64,000 nt of DNA from Sphingomonas mucosissima (GCF_002197665.1 NZ_NBBJ01000003.1:62001-126000), one strand, 5' to 3'. Counted from the stretch's first letter, positions 9,259 to 18,326 are shown. Translations and numbers: made by a program. Notes: generated by a model not told the origin, from the sequence alone.

Positions 9259-10227
9259 TTGAGCGACGAGACGGTCACGCTGACTCCCGAAGGTCGCCGC
9301 CATCACGGACACGCGCGGGTGCGCCTCAATCGCCAGCTGGCCAAGGTGAAGCCGGGCAGCTTTGCTTATGAGGTGCTCAAGCGCGCCAGCTTGGGCGTGT
9401 ACAGCGACGGCTTCATCCACGCCGGCAACCTGGCGTATCTGGCGCTGATGACGGTGTTTCCGTTCTTCATCGTTGCCGCGGCTGTACTGGCAGTCCTCGG
9501 GCAGAATGACGAAACACGGCAGGCCGTTGAATCCTTCCTGCACGTCCTCCCCCCGGATGTCGGGAATATCCTGCGCAAGCCGATCGCGGACGTGCTGACA
9601 GCACGGACCGGATCGCTGCTGTGGCTGGGCGCGCTCATCGGGCTGTGGACGGTGGGCAGCTTTGTGGAAACGATCCGGGAGATTTTTCGACGCGCCTACG
9701 GCACCACGAGTTCGCAATCACTGTGGCGTGCGCGTTTAGGGCTCAGCCTGGGGATCGTGGCGTCGGTGATCGTCGCGCTGCTGTCCTTCCTGGTCCAGGG
9801 CATTCTCGTGGCGGTGGAGCAGTTCATTTACCAGCTGCTGCCCTGGGCACGCGACGTTGCAGGCTGGATCGGGATCAGCCGCGCCATCCCCGGCCTTGTC
9901 ATGTTCGGTGCGCTGTACATGCTGTTCTACTGCGTCACTCCGTCCAAGTATCGCTCCTCATCGGAAACCCGGATCTGGCCAGGTGCGCTGTTCACCGCGG
10001 TCTGGTGGGTCGGCATGACGGCCGGGCTCCCGCTGGTCTTGTCCAATCTCGGCGGCTATGACCTCACCTACGGCAGCCTTGCAGGTGTGGTGGTGATGCT
10101 GCTGTTCTTTTACCTCATCGGCCTTGGGCTGGTCTTTGGCGCCCATCTCAACGCGGCACTGGCGGAACCCCCGGAGACAGGTCTAGAGGGGGCGCCCGCA
10201 AGAATGGAAGCAAAGGCGACGTCGTGA
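9259..10227 (+). CDS. YihY/BrkB family inner-membrane protein
   Basis: Polytopic inner-membrane protein of the YihY/BrkB family (formerly called RNase BN in error), 322 residues. About six hydrophobic segments are visible, including LALMTVFPFFIVAAAVLAVL, LGLSLGIVASVIVALLSFLV, LVMFGALYMLFYCV, and GSLAGVVVMLLFFYLIGLGL near the end. Its exact function is unsettled; export or envelope roles have been proposed for the family. The TTG at 9259 follows GGGGCAGGG; longer in-frame starts at 9238 and 9145 would overlap or crowd the dnaJ-like gene. Its stop overlaps the fabI start by 4 bp, so the two are translationally coupled. Confidence 0.85.
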   Translation: MSDETVTLTPEGRRHHGHARVRLNRQLAKVKPGSFAYEVLKRASLGVYSDGFIHAGNLAYLALMTVFPFFIVAAAVLAVLGQNDETRQAVESFLHVLPPDVGNILRKPIADVLTARTGSLLWLGALIGLWTVGSFVETIREIFRRAYGTTSSQSLWRARLGLSLGIVASVIVALLSFLVQGILVAVEQFIYQLLPWARDVAGWIGISRAIPGLVMFGALYMLFYCVTPSKYRSSSETRIWPGALFTAVWWVGMTAGLPLVLSNLGGYDLTYGSLAGVVVMLLFFYLIGLGLVFGAHLNAALAEPPETGLEGAPARMEAKATS

Positions 10228-11027
10228 ACGCATTGATGGCAGGCAAACGCGGGCTCATCATGGGCCTTGCCAACGACAAGTCGCTCGCCTGGGGCATCGC
10301 CAAGAAGCTGTCGGAGGCGGGCGCAGAGCTCGCGTTCAGCTATCAGGGCGAAGCGATGGAGAAGCGCGTGCGCCCGCTCGCCGAGCAACTCGGCACGCCG
10401 CATCTGTTCGACTGCGACGTCAGCGACATGGCGGCGCTGGATGCCACTTTCGCGAAGCTGGCCGAAACCTGGCCGACGATCGACTTCGTGGTCCACGCGA
10501 TCGGCTTTTCCGACAAGACCGAGCTGCGCGGCCGGTTCGTCGACACCAGCCTCGACAATTTCCTTCTGACGATGAACATCAGCGTTTATTCGTTCGTGGC
10601 AGTGGCGCAGCGCGCGGCAAAGATGATGCCGAACGGCGGCAGCTTGCTGACGCTGAGCTATTACGGCGCCGAAAAGGTGATCCCGCATTACAATGTGATG
10701 GGCCTCGCCAAGGCCGCGCTGGAAACCAGCGTCCAGTATCTCGCCGTCGACCTCGGCCGCGACAATATCCGCGTGAACGCCATCTCGGCGGGCCCGATCA
10801 AGACGCTCGCAGCCAGCGGCATCGGCGACTTCCGCCTCATTCTGAAGTGGAACGAGCTGAACGCGCCCTTGAAGCGTAACGTCACCATCGAGGATGTCGG
10901 CGGCGCCGGCCTCTACATGCTGAGCGATCTGGCGAGCGGCGTGACCGGCGAGGTTCACCATGTCGACGCTGGCTATAACGTGATCGGCATGAAGGCGGAG
11001 GACGCGCCGGACATCGCGCTGGCCTGA
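10224..11027 (+). CDS. fabI: Enoyl-[acyl-carrier-protein] reductase (NADH)
   Basis: Reduces trans-2-enoyl-ACP in the last step of each fatty-acid elongation cycle (type II FAS, cytoplasm). The 267-residue SDR-fold protein has the FabI-specific start GLIMGLANDKSLAWGIA. Catalytic Tyr146, Tyr156 and Lys163 (SYYGAEKVIPHYNVMGLAK) fall at the same numbers as in the E. coli enzyme. SAGPIKTLAASGI in the substrate-loop region is also typical. It starts at a GTG overlapping the preceding gene. The enzyme class is the triclosan/isoniazid-type target. plsX and fabH, from the same pathway, lie about 45 kb away. Confidence 0.95.
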   Translation: MNALMAGKRGLIMGLANDKSLAWGIAKKLSEAGAELAFSYQGEAMEKRVRPLAEQLGTPHLFDCDVSDMAALDATFAKLAETWPTIDFVVHAIGFSDKTELRGRFVDTSLDNFLLTMNISVYSFVAVAQRAAKMMPNGGSLLTLSYYGAEKVIPHYNVMGLAKAALETSVQYLAVDLGRDNIRVNAISAGPIKTLAASGIGDFRLILKWNELNAPLKRNVTIEDVGGAGLYMLSDLASGVTGEVHHVDAGYNVIGMKAEDAPDIALA

Positions 11028-11032
11028 TCGCG

Positions 11033-11557
11033 ATGGCGATCGCGATCCGCCCGGCAAGCGCGGCCGACGTCGCCGCCATCGACGGCCTGCTGCGTACCAG
11101 CTTCGCCCAGCCCGCCGAGGCGGATCTCGTTCGCGAGCTCTGCATCGCTGGCGACATGGTGCTGACGCTCGTCGCCGATGACGAGGATACCGCCACGCTC
11201 GCCGGCGCGGTCGTCTTCAGCCGCATGGACGTGACGGTCGGCGGGCAGGCCGTGCCCGCGGTGGCGCTGGCCCCCATCGCCGTCGCTGAGCCCTATCGGC
11301 GGCAGGGCGTTGCCGATGCACTGATCCATGCGGCGCACGAGCGATTGGAAGCGGCCGGCGTGGTGCTCAGCTTTGTCCTTGGCGACCCCGAATTCTATAC
11401 GCGCTTCGGCTACGATCCCGCCGTCGCCCGGAACTTCGATTCTCCCTATGCCGGCGACTATTTCATGGCGCTGCCGCTCCAGGGCGGGCTGGTGCCGTGC
11501 GGCGTGCGCGAGGCCGCCCGGCATGCGCCGGCTTTTTCGGTTCTGGGGGCAGCATGA
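11033..11557 (+). CDS. GNAT family N-acetyltransferase (YhbS-like)
   Basis: A 174-residue acetyl-CoA-dependent acyltransferase of the GNAT fold. It starts with [18 protein letters not shown], and the acetyl-CoA loop is [21 protein letters not shown] (motif A, R/Q-x-x-G-x-A/G) near residues 80-100. [17 protein letters not shown] is the usual C-terminal turn of YhbS-type members. The acceptor substrate is not predictable. It lies 5 bp after fabI and its stop overlaps the aroC start (ATGA), so fabI, this gene and aroC are likely one transcript. Confidence 0.85.
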   Translation: MAIAIRPASAADVAAIDGLLRTSFAQPAEADLVRELCIAGDMVLTLVADDEDTATLAGAVVFSRMDVTVGGQAVPAVALAPIAVAEPYRRQGVADALIHAAHERLEAAGVVLSFVLGDPEFYTRFGYDPAVARNFDSPYAGDYFMALPLQGGLVPCGVREAARHAPAFSVLGAA

Positions 11558-12621
11558 GCTTCAACACCTTTGGCCGCGTGTTCCGCTTCACCACTTGGGG
11601 CGAATCGCACGGGCCCGCGCTTGGCGCGGTGGTGGACGGTTGCCCCCCCGGCCTCACGCTGGCGGAAACGGAAATTCAGCCCTGGCTCGACAAACGACGT
11701 CCCGGCACCTCGCGCTTCACGACCCAACGTCGCGAGCCGGATCAGGTCCGAATTCTGTCGGGCGTGTTCGAGGGCCGTACCACCGGCACGCCGATCAGCC
11801 TGATGATCGAGAATGTCGATCAGCGCTCGAAGGACTATTCGGAAGTCGCGCAAGCCTATCGTCCGGGCCATGCCGACTATGCTTATGACGCCAAATACGG
11901 CCTTCGCGATTACCGGGGCGGCGGGCGATCATCGGCGCGCGAGACGGCGGCACGGGTGGCCGCGGGTGCCGTGGCCCGCGCGGTGATCCCGGGCGTCCGC
12001 ATCCGCGCCTGGGTAGAGGCGATCGGCGGCGACGCGATCGACCCCGCGGCCTTTGACGATGCGCAGATCGACGCCAACCCGTTCTTCTGCCCCGACGCGG
12101 CGGCTGCCGCGCGGTGGGAAGAGAAGGTCGATGCCGCGCGCAAGGCCGGGTCTTCGCTCGGCGCGGTGATTGCCTGCGAGGCAACGGGCGTGCCGGCGGG
12201 CTGGGGCGCGCCACTCTATGCCAAGCTCGACAGCGAGCTGGCCGCCGCGATCATGTCGATCAACGCCGTGAAGGGTGTGGAGATCGGCGATGGCTTCGCC
12301 GCCGCCGCGCTGAGCGGCGAGACGAATGCCGATCCGATGCGCCCGGGCATCGCGGGCCCTGAATTCCTCGCCAACCATGCCGGCGGCATCGCTGGCGGGA
12401 TTGCGACGGGCCAGCCGATCCGCGTGCGCGCGGCGTTCAAGCCGACCAGCTCGATCCTGACGCCGGTACAGACGATCTCGCGAACGGGAGAGGCAACGGA
12501 AATCGCCACCCGCGGCCGTCATGATCCCTGCGTCGGTATTCGCGGTGTTCCGGTGGTGGAAGCAATGGTGGCGCTAGTTCTTGCCGATCAGTTCCTGTTG
12601 CATCGCGCACAGCGCGGGTGA
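11554..12621 (+). CDS. aroC: Chorismate synthase
   Basis: Converts 5-enolpyruvylshikimate 3-phosphate to chorismate, the last common step to aromatic amino acids and folate; it requires reduced FMN. The protein has 355 residues, full length. Signature segments are [22 protein letters not shown] at the N-terminus, [29 protein letters not shown] in the middle, and [22 protein letters not shown] near the end. The start at 11554 (MSFNTFGR) matches the family and overlaps the previous stop by ATGA. In-frame codons further upstream lie inside the GNAT gene and were rejected. Confidence 0.96.
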   Translation: MSFNTFGRVFRFTTWGESHGPALGAVVDGCPPGLTLAETEIQPWLDKRRPGTSRFTTQRREPDQVRILSGVFEGRTTGTPISLMIENVDQRSKDYSEVAQAYRPGHADYAYDAKYGLRDYRGGGRSSARETAARVAAGAVARAVIPGVRIRAWVEAIGGDAIDPAAFDDAQIDANPFFCPDAAAAARWEEKVDAARKAGSSLGAVIACEATGVPAGWGAPLYAKLDSELAAAIMSINAVKGVEIGDGFAAAALSGETNADPMRPGIAGPEFLANHAGGIAGGIATGQPIRVRAAFKPTSSILTPVQTISRTGEATEIATRGRHDPCVGIRGVPVVEAMVALVLADQFLLHRAQRG

Positions 12622-12754
12622 ACATCCGTTGCCATGCACGTTCTCGCTGAGTGTTTGAGGCAAGACGAGCCTGAACAGGGACGGGCTGGAGAACCTTTCG
12701 TTTTACCATGCATTTTACTCTCACTAGTTTCTTGATGTCCTACAGGAGAGTGAA

Positions 12755-13045
12755 ATGAAGACCTTTGGTCTTATCGCTGCCGCAGCATTGGTGATCCCGA
12801 GCGCGGCACTTGCCCAGACGACGACCACCCCGTCGCAATCGTCAACGACCGCACCGGCCGGCACTGCGACTGACTCAACATCGTCGACGCAGGACCCGAC
12901 CACTGGCACGTCCTCCACGACGTCGCGCACCTCCGCACCATCATCGACGCAGCCGCACACCGGCATGAGCCATTCTGGCGCGGACAGCACAACCAGCCCC
13001 ACGTCGCCATCCACCACGATGCCCACCATTCCGCCCCAGGGCTGA
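12755..13045 (+). CDS. Small exported Ser/Thr-rich protein
   Basis: A 96-residue protein: a signal peptide of about 20 residues (MKTFGLIAAAALVIPSAALA) followed by a low-complexity tail made almost only of Ser, Thr, Pro, Gly, Ala and Asp. A single His/Met patch (QPHTGMSHSG) interrupts it. No folded domain is evident. The start has a strong CAGGAG. It is the first of three tandem small exported proteins and is followed by a good terminator, so it is probably transcribed separately from the next two. It could be a periplasmic spacer or stress protein, but nothing identifies it. Confidence 0.7.
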   Translation: MKTFGLIAAAALVIPSAALAQTTTTPSQSSTTAPAGTATDSTSSTQDPTTGTSSTTSRTSAPSSTQPHTGMSHSGADSTTSPTSPSTTMPTIPPQG

Positions 13046-13067
13046 TCCCCCCCTCACTACGGAGCGA

Positions 13068-13095
13068 AGCCCGGCAGCAAAGCTGTCGGGCTTTT
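13068..13095 (+). terminator. Rho-independent terminator
   Basis: An 11-bp stem (AGCCCGGCAGC / GCTGTCGGGCT, one G-T pair) with an AAA loop is followed by TTT(T). It lies 22 bp after the stop of the Ser/Thr-rich gene. Confidence 0.85.
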
Positions 13096-13143
13096 GCCGT
13101 ATCCGAGTGCTTGAGGAGGTTCGCCAGAAAGGAGACTGAAGCC

Positions 13144-13494
13144 ATGCGCTTCGCCATTCTGATCGCGTCGGTCGCCTTTGTCAGCGCGAATGCCACGGCA
13201 CAGGTCGCCGACCGCCTGTCCCGCGGGACGGAGCGCAATGCGATTGACCGCGCGCTCAACGCCGACAGCCCGCTCACTTCAGCCCGCACGGCGCCGACAT
13301 ATCGGCAGTCTTCAGACGCGGAGGCGGATCGGCTCCGCGCCGAGCAGGCTGCGCGTGATGCAACCGCGCGCCGGGCGCCTCCCGCGACATCGACGCTGAT
13401 CGACGGTCCTGGTGGTGTTCAGCGACTGGGGTCCGGCGCCACCCCGGCCACGGCACCGCAAACGCCGACCGCGCCGCCTCTTCCCCAGCCCTGA
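13144..13494 (+). CDS. Small exported Ala/Pro-rich protein
   Basis: A 116-residue protein with a signal peptide (MRFAILIASVAFVSANATA) and a mature start QVADRLSRGTERNAIDRALN. A charged helical part follows (EADRLRAEQAARDATARR, Ala/Arg/Glu-rich), then a Pro/Thr/Ala-rich end. The ATG at 13144 was chosen because AAGGAG lies upstream and it begins the signal peptide. The residues after the cleavage site (AQVAD) are identical to those of the next protein. No known family was recognised. It lies 13 bp before the next gene, so the pair is an operon. Confidence 0.65.
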   Translation: MRFAILIASVAFVSANATAQVADRLSRGTERNAIDRALNADSPLTSARTAPTYRQSSDAEADRLRAEQAARDATARRAPPATSTLIDGPGGVQRLGSGATPATAPQTPTAPPLPQP

Positions 13495-13507
13495 AAGGAA
13501 ACCAAAG

Positions 13508-13720
13508 ATGCGCCTGGCCACCGCCGTCAGCGCCGCGCTGATCGCCCTTTCCACGGCCGCACTCGCGCAGGTCGCCGACCCATCGGCATCGCAGGAGGGC
13601 AATGTTGCGGAGAATGGCAGCAGCAATGCCTCCATGCCCGCGCAAGGCGCCGACATTTCCGACCCCAGCCGCAACATGCTCAGCAATTCGGCCTCACCGC
13701 CGCCGACCGAGCCCAAATAA
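13508..13720 (+). CDS. Small exported protein, 70 residues
   Basis: A signal peptide (MRLATAVSAALIALSTAALA) is followed by a 50-residue acidic, Asn/Ser-rich mature part (QVADPSASQEGNVAENGSSNASM) ending in SASPPPTEPK. AAGGAAA precedes the ATG. It shares the AQVAD junction with the upstream neighbour. The mature part looks disordered. Its function is unknown; the location before a wall hydrolase suggests the envelope. Confidence 0.65.
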   Translation: MRLATAVSAALIALSTAALAQVADPSASQEGNVAENGSSNASMPAQGADISDPSRNMLSNSASPPPTEPK

Positions 13721-13849
13721 GGGGATCGGCATTAACTCTGTTTTGTCCGATCTTCGGACAGGCCGAAATCTTTCGGCGAAATGGCCGGCCCGATCGATTA
13801 GATAGGATCGTGCGCGGCAATCCCGCCGCTCGAGGGGAACGGTTCGGCC

Positions 13850-14875
13850 ATGACGATCGCGCTACATCCCAGCGAGCGTGCAGCGCTTCGCCGGATGAGT
13901 CGGCCGGCGCGGCGGCGCGCCTGGCGGCAAGCTGCGGTCATCGCGGCGCCGATCGTCTGCGTCATCGCCGCCCTGGTGCTTGGCGCGCTTGTCCTCTTCA
14001 ATTGGGGCGCAGCCGCGGCCTCGCGGTCGCCCGGCGCATCGGCAAGCGTCTCGCTATCCGCCGCTCACCCCGATCGATCCGCCTTTGCCTCGCCCGGCGA
14101 TGGCACAACGGGAACCGCGCCGCTGCCCGCCCTGCCCGCCGCCTTGCGTGGTCTTTCGGGCGCCAGCGCGGCCGGCATCGTTCCCGCCCAGCCGTTCACC
14201 ACCCGCGGTGCATCCCCCCTGGACCGCGTCCGCGCGCTCGAATGCCTCGCCGCGGCGATCTATTACGAAGCCGCCTCGGAGCCGGACGAGGGCCAGCGGG
14301 CCGTGGCGCAGGTCGTGCTGAACCGGGTGCGCCACCCCGCGTTCCCGGCAACCGTCTGCGGCGTCGTGTACCAGGGCGCCGAGCGGGCAAGCGGTTGCCA
14401 GTTCAGCTTCGCCTGCGACGGCGCGATGGCGCGCGTGCCGTCCGCCAAGGGCTGGGCACGGGCTGCGCGCACCGCTGCATCGGCGCTCGCCGGCTATGTC
14501 TTCGCGCCGGTCGGGCTTGCCACGCATTATCATACCTACGCGGTCACGCCGTCCTGGAACCGGTCGCTGGTGATGACGGACGTGGTGGGCGCGCATTTCT
14601 TCCATCGCTGGAAGGGTGTGTGGGGCACCGCCGCTGCCTTTCATCAGCCCTATTCCGGGCGCGAACCGCTTCCCGGACCGCCCGTGCGGCCCGCCGAACC
14701 GCTGATCGCGCTGGAACGCGCCGTGGCCGTTGCGCCGCCGATCGCCGCCAACAGCGGGATGCAACCGCGGCTTCTGGAGAGCGGCGCCCCGCTGCCGTCG
14801 GCTCCAGCGGCAGACCCCGCGCCGGACTCGCAGATCCTTGATCGCTGGAAGGACAGCGGCAAGCCCCTGCGCTGA
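13850..14875 (+). CDS. Cell wall hydrolase, SleB family
   Basis: A membrane-anchored murein hydrolase of 341 residues. One transmembrane segment (about 27-53, AAVIAAPIVCVIAALVLGAL) places the rest in the periplasm. After a Pro/Ala linker, the SleB (Hydrolase_2) domain spans about 125-260. It shows CLAAAIYYEAASEPDEGQ with the catalytic-type Glu, VVLNRVRHPAFP, CQFSFACDG, and THYHTYAVTPSWN. In Gram-negative bacteria this family is linked to wall remodelling rather than spore germination. The C-terminal 80 residues are low-complexity Pro/Ala. It is preceded by three small exported proteins on the same strand. Confidence 0.88.
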   Translation: MTIALHPSERAALRRMSRPARRRAWRQAAVIAAPIVCVIAALVLGALVLFNWGAAAASRSPGASASVSLSAAHPDRSAFASPGDGTTGTAPLPALPAALRGLSGASAAGIVPAQPFTTRGASPLDRVRALECLAAAIYYEAASEPDEGQRAVAQVVLNRVRHPAFPATVCGVVYQGAERASGCQFSFACDGAMARVPSAKGWARAARTAASALAGYVFAPVGLATHYHTYAVTPSWNRSLVMTDVVGAHFFHRWKGVWGTAAAFHQPYSGREPLPGPPVRPAEPLIALERAVAVAPPIAANSGMQPRLLESGAPLPSAPAADPAPDSQILDRWKDSGKPLR

Positions 14876-14892
14876 TCCGCCCGGCGCAGCGG

Positions 14893-15528
14893 CTATTCCA
14901 TGCCGATGCGGATCGCCGCTGCACTGACGAATGGCGCACCGGCCAATAACAGCAGGCTGACCGCGCCCAGCAGCTTCAGCCCACCCATGCCGCCCTCGAT
15001 CGCACCGGCGCCGAAGATCAGCAGCGGGATCGCCAGCGGTAGCAGCACCAGTCCCGCAATCGCCCCCGCCCCGCGCAGCCCGGCTGTCAGCGCGCCGGTC
15101 GCAACCGCCAGCGCCGCCAGCCCCGGCGTGCCGATCGCCAGTCCGGCCAGCACCGCCACGATTGTCTTCCCAGGCAGGCCGAGCAGCGCCGCCGACAGCA
15201 GCGCCGCCCCCATCACCGGCGGGGCAAAGGCCAGCCAATGGCCGGCGATCTTCGCCGCGGCCACGATCGGCAATGGGTGGCCGCGCACTGCCAGCTGATC
15301 GAACACGCCCGTCTCTAGGTCGGGCCCGATGAGCCGCTCCACCGGGAGCAGCGCCGCCAGCAGCGCCGCCGCCCAGATCACGCCGCCGCCCACCCGCGCC
15401 AGCAGCTTCGCATCCGGCCCGATCGCGAAGGGGAACAGGATCGCCACCAGCAGGAAAAAGCCGAGCGTCAGCGTCGCTCCCCCGCCGGTATAGCCGCGGC
15501 GAAGATCACGCAGGATCAGCGCGATCAT
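14893..15528 (-). CDS. ccmB: Heme exporter permease CcmB
   Basis: Membrane subunit of the CcmAB(CD) ABC transporter needed for c-type cytochrome maturation (System I). It helps release holo-CcmE in the inner membrane. It has 211 residues and about six transmembrane segments (LGFFLLVAILFPFAIG, GGGVIWAAALLAALL, and a C-terminal VSLLLLAGAPFVSAAAIRIGME). The N-terminal LRDLRRGYTGGG and the P-x-E-R-L motif (LLPVERLIGPDLETGVFDQL) are CcmB hallmarks. It starts 4 bp inside the end of ccmA. ccmC and ccmD, which often follow, are not adjacent here. Confidence 0.92.
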   Translation of the reverse strand: MIALILRDLRRGYTGGGATLTLGFFLLVAILFPFAIGPDAKLLARVGGGVIWAAALLAALLPVERLIGPDLETGVFDQLAVRGHPLPIVAAAKIAGHWLAFAPPVMGAALLSAALLGLPGKTIVAVLAGLAIGTPGLAALAVATGALTAGLRGAGAIAGLVLLPLAIPLLIFGAGAIEGGMGGLKLLGAVSLLLLAGAPFVSAAAIRIGME

Positions 15529-16127
15529 GCCGCCTCGGCCCGAAACGCAGCAAGGTCGATCGTGGCAGCGCCGGGCAGGTCGAGCGGCTGATGCGTCGCC
15601 ACCACCGCGATCCCGCCGCGCGCACGATGCCGCGCCAGCACTTGTTCGAGCAGCACGACCGAGGCACCGTCCAGGCCGGTCGCCGGCTCATCGAGCAGCC
15701 ACAGGTCAGCGCGGCTCGCGATCACGCGCGCCAGCGCTGCGCGCCTGCGCTGCCCCGTCGACAACAATCGCACCGGCACATCGGCAAGGTCCTGCAATGC
15801 CACATCGGCCAGCGCGCCCGCTACCCGCGCATCCGGATCCGCCAGCCCGTCGAGCTTTGCCCAGAAAGCCAGCGCCGCGCTCAGCACGCGTTCGCCGTCA
15901 AGCGCACTCGCCTCGCCCAGCAGCGCGATCCGCCCCTCCACCTGCACGTCGCCAGCGAACGGCGGCAGCAGGCCGGCGATCATGCGCAACAGGCTCGATT
16001 TGCCGCAGCCGTTCGCGCCCGTCACCACGAGCGCCCCGCGTGCCGTCACCGCCAGCGTCACGCCTGCGAACAACAGCCTCCCGCCGCGCCGGCACGCCAC
16101 GTCGCTCAGCGTCAGCGACGCGCTCAA
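15525..16127 (-). CDS. ccmA: Heme exporter ATP-binding protein CcmA
   Basis: ATPase subunit of the cytochrome c maturation ABC transporter, 200 residues. The Walker A motif is GANGCGKSSLLR (about 34-45), the signature is LSTGQRRRAALARV, and Walker B is LWLLDEPATGLD. CcmA proteins are among the shortest ABC ATPases, and this length fits. It overlaps by 4 bp with both the preceding metallopeptidase gene and the following ccmB, so the three genes are translationally coupled. Confidence 0.93.
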   Translation of the reverse strand: MSASLTLSDVACRRGGRLLFAGVTLAVTARGALVVTGANGCGKSSLLRMIAGLLPPFAGDVQVEGRIALLGEASALDGERVLSAALAFWAKLDGLADPDARVAGALADVALQDLADVPVRLLSTGQRRRAALARVIASRADLWLLDEPATGLDGASVVLLEQVLARHRARGGIAVVATHQPLDLPGAATIDLAAFRAEAA

Positions 16128-16546
16128 TCGGCCACTGCGTCCTCTAGCGCGTGCATATCATCGTCGCTCAGGCCGAAATGGTGGCCGATCTCGTGAATGG
16201 TGACATGCGCGACGAGATCGTCGAGCCGCACGCCCGTTTCGCACCATTCGGCCAGGATCGCCTGACGATACAGATGGATGCGATCGGGCACAGCACCCGA
16301 GTCGAACGCCGATTTGTCGCCGATCGGCCGGCCATGATAGACGCCGGTCAGCTCCAGCGGATGCTCCAGCCCGACACTGGCGAGCGTTTCGGCATCCGCC
16401 TCCTCCTCGACCAGCAGCACCACATTGCCGAGGTGCGCGCGGAACGCGTCGGGCAAGCGCTGGATCACCTGCCGCGCATGGCGCTCGATTGCCGCCAGCG
16501 AGGGCGGTTCGCCGGGAAGGTCTTGTCCGCTCATCGCTACCGCCAT
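16124..16546 (-). CDS. Small metallopeptidase-like protein (zincin, DUF1025 type)
   Basis: A 140-residue cytoplasmic protein of the small metallopeptidase family, with the zinc motif HEIGHHFGLSDDDMHALE near the C-terminus (HExxHxxG and a downstream acidic residue). Family members resemble minimal zincins; physiological substrates are unknown to me. The ATG at 16546 has GGAGG about ten bases upstream. The ATG at 16534 (MSGQDLPG) is an alternative that would remove four residues. It overlaps ccmA by 4 bp, so co-expression with heme export is likely, though the link may be merely positional. Confidence 0.82.
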   Translation of the reverse strand: MAVAMSGQDLPGEPPSLAAIERHARQVIQRLPDAFRAHLGNVVLLVEEEADAETLASVGLEHPLELTGVYHGRPIGDKSAFDSGAVPDRIHLYRQAILAEWCETGVRLDDLVAHVTIHEIGHHFGLSDDDMHALEDAVAD

Positions 16547-16593
16547 AGGCGTTGCGCCTCCCACGCGACAAGCATGTCGGAAGGATACGGATT

Positions 16594-16887
16594 GTGGTCG
16601 ATCAACTGAGCGAAGCCGAACGCGCCGATGCGCTCGATAGCCTGCCCGATTGGGATTACAACGAAGGGCGCGATGCGATCACCCGCACGGTCGTGTTCAC
16701 CGATTTCGCCGAAGCGTTCGGCTTCATGACGCAGGTCGCGCTGATCGCCGAGCGCGCTGATCATCATCCCGAATGGACCAATGTCTGGAACCGGGTGGAA
16801 ATCACGCTGACCACCCATGACGCCGGCGGCCTGTCCGAACGCGATGTGGAGCTTGCCGCCGCGATCGACGCGATTCTCGACGGCTGA
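16594..16887 (+). CDS. 4a-hydroxytetrahydrobiopterin dehydratase (pterin carbinolamine dehydratase)
   Basis: PCD/DCoH-family enzyme of 97 residues that dehydrates 4a-hydroxytetrahydropterin, regenerating the cofactor of aromatic amino acid hydroxylases or supporting pterin metabolism. The active-site signature is complete: [33 protein letters not shown]. The GTG at 16594 ([14 protein letters not shown]) follows AAGGAT; earlier in-frame codons overlap the divergent metallopeptidase gene. No phenylalanine hydroxylase gene lies in the window. Confidence 0.9.
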   Translation: MVDQLSEAERADALDSLPDWDYNEGRDAITRTVVFTDFAEAFGFMTQVALIAERADHHPEWTNVWNRVEITLTTHDAGGLSERDVELAAAIDAILDG

Positions 16888-16897
16888 CGCGCACCCG

Positions 16898-16918
16898 TCG
16901 CCGGGCGAACCCCGGCGA
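16898..16918. terminator. Hairpin in a convergent gap, possible terminator
   Basis: An 8-bp GC stem (TCGCCGGG / CCCGGCGA) with a 5-base loop lies between the ends of the convergent dehydratase and MFS genes. There is no T-run on either side, so factor-independent termination is uncertain. Confidence 0.35.
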
Positions 16919-16942
16919 TGGAGCGGGGCTTCCCCTCCCAAC

Positions 16943-18163
16943 TCAGCTGCGGCTGCGCACCCCGATCATCGCCAGCCCGCCGGCCAGGGTCAGGAAGGCG
17001 AGCACCATCATCACCGCCCCGAAATCCTCGGGCGTGGCGAGCGCCCAGGTCAGCAGCGGCCCAAGCAGCGCCGGCAGGGTGTTGGCGAGATTGAGGAGGC
17101 CCAGATCGCGTCCCCGGTTCGCCGGGCTGGGAAGCAACTGCATCGCAAAGGCCGCGTGCAGGGCGAGGAACACGGCCGAGCCGATGGCGTACACGGCAAA
17201 GCAAATCGCCGCCCAGCGCCAGTCGTTGGCGAGCGCCATGCCGAGCAGCCCGGCGGCGGCGAACAGCGCGCCAGCCAGAAGCACCGGCTTGCGCCGCCCG
17301 AGCCGATCCGATGCTCGCCCCGCGAGCAAGGCGACCGGCAGCGACAATATGTACGCGATCGTCAGCAGGTTGCCGACCCGCGGCGCGAGTTCGCCCGCTC
17401 CCGTCGTCGGCACGATGCTCTGAAAGTAATACAGCAGGTACAGCGACAAAGCGTTGCCCGCGACCTGCACCAGCAATCGTGCGCCCCACGCCGTGACCAG
17501 GTCGCGCCGCGGCATCGCTGCCCCTTGCGCAGGCAGAGGAGCAGCGGGCGCCATGCGCGCCGGGGTGAGCAGCAACGGCAGGCAAGCGGCGATCACGACG
17601 GCCGCCAGGATCGTCAGGCGCAAGCCTTCGCCCGCCCAAACCAGCCCGACCAGCACCGCAGAAACCGCCGACGCGATCGGCACGGCCGCAGACAGCAGCC
17701 CGCCTGCGACGCCCTTCTGCGTATCCGGCACCTCATCCGCCATGATCGCCATCAATGGCCCCAGCAGCGCATTCACCGATATCTGGAACAGCACGATGGC
17801 CGCCATGATCGTCGCCGCAGAACTCGCCAGCGCCACGGCCAGGAACGAACAACATGTTCCCGCCAGTCCGATCACCATCCATCGGCGCCGCCCGCCGCCA
17901 CGCCGGACGGAACGATCGCTCAGCCAGCCGAACAGGACATTGGATATGCTCGCCGCCAGCGCGCCGCCGATCACGATGGCGCTGAACAGGCCGATGCGCT
18001 CCGGCCCGGCAAGTTGCGCGACCTTCAGTGGCAACAGCAATGTCAGCAGCGGCAGATAGGCGATGACCCCGCCGGCATAGGCCAGAGCATAGGCCAGCAG
18101 GAACAGCCAGGATCGTCGGCCAGCACCTTGTGGCTCCGTGGAGGTAGCGGTGGCTTGTGTCAT
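16943..18163 (-). CDS. MFS transporter
   Basis: A 406-residue inner-membrane carrier of the major facilitator superfamily with 12 predicted transmembrane segments. The loop 2-3 motif appears as GWLSDRSVRRGGGRRRWMVIG and the repeat in the second half as GRASDRLGRRKPVLLAG, both typical MFS signatures. Overall it resembles the sugar/GPH-like transporters (SLC45 or sucrose type); the substrate is unknown. The ATG at 18163 (MTQATATSTEP) was chosen; upstream in-frame codons add a basic, non-family stretch. It is divergent from the DEAD-box helicase. Confidence 0.85.
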   Translation of the reverse strand: MTQATATSTEPQGAGRRSWLFLLAYALAYAGGVIAYLPLLTLLLPLKVAQLAGPERIGLFSAIVIGGALAASISNVLFGWLSDRSVRRGGGRRRWMVIGLAGTCCSFLAVALASSAATIMAAIVLFQISVNALLGPLMAIMADEVPDTQKGVAGGLLSAAVPIASAVSAVLVGLVWAGEGLRLTILAAVVIAACLPLLLTPARMAPAAPLPAQGAAMPRRDLVTAWGARLLVQVAGNALSLYLLYYFQSIVPTTGAGELAPRVGNLLTIAYILSLPVALLAGRASDRLGRRKPVLLAGALFAAAGLLGMALANDWRWAAICFAVYAIGSAVFLALHAAFAMQLLPSPANRGRDLGLLNLANTLPALLGPLLTWALATPEDFGAVMMVLAFLTLAGGLAMIGVRSRS

Positions 18164-18326
18164 GGCAAGGGCACCGCTTGTGCGCCGGCCCATGCCCGCG
18201 TGCAATGCGCGCCGGTCTGTGGTACAGCGGCGGCGCTTCTTCTGATGCAAGCGGGCAACGGTCGGCTTACCTTCAACCATTAGCAGGGTTGCAGTGCGCG
18301 CCAGATGAGCCATCTAAGGGCCGATA

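Noticed and set aside
13744..13760. Hairpin TGTCCGA / TCGGACA after the third small exported gene
   Set aside because: The stem is only 7 bp and has no T-run on either strand, so I did not list it as a terminator.
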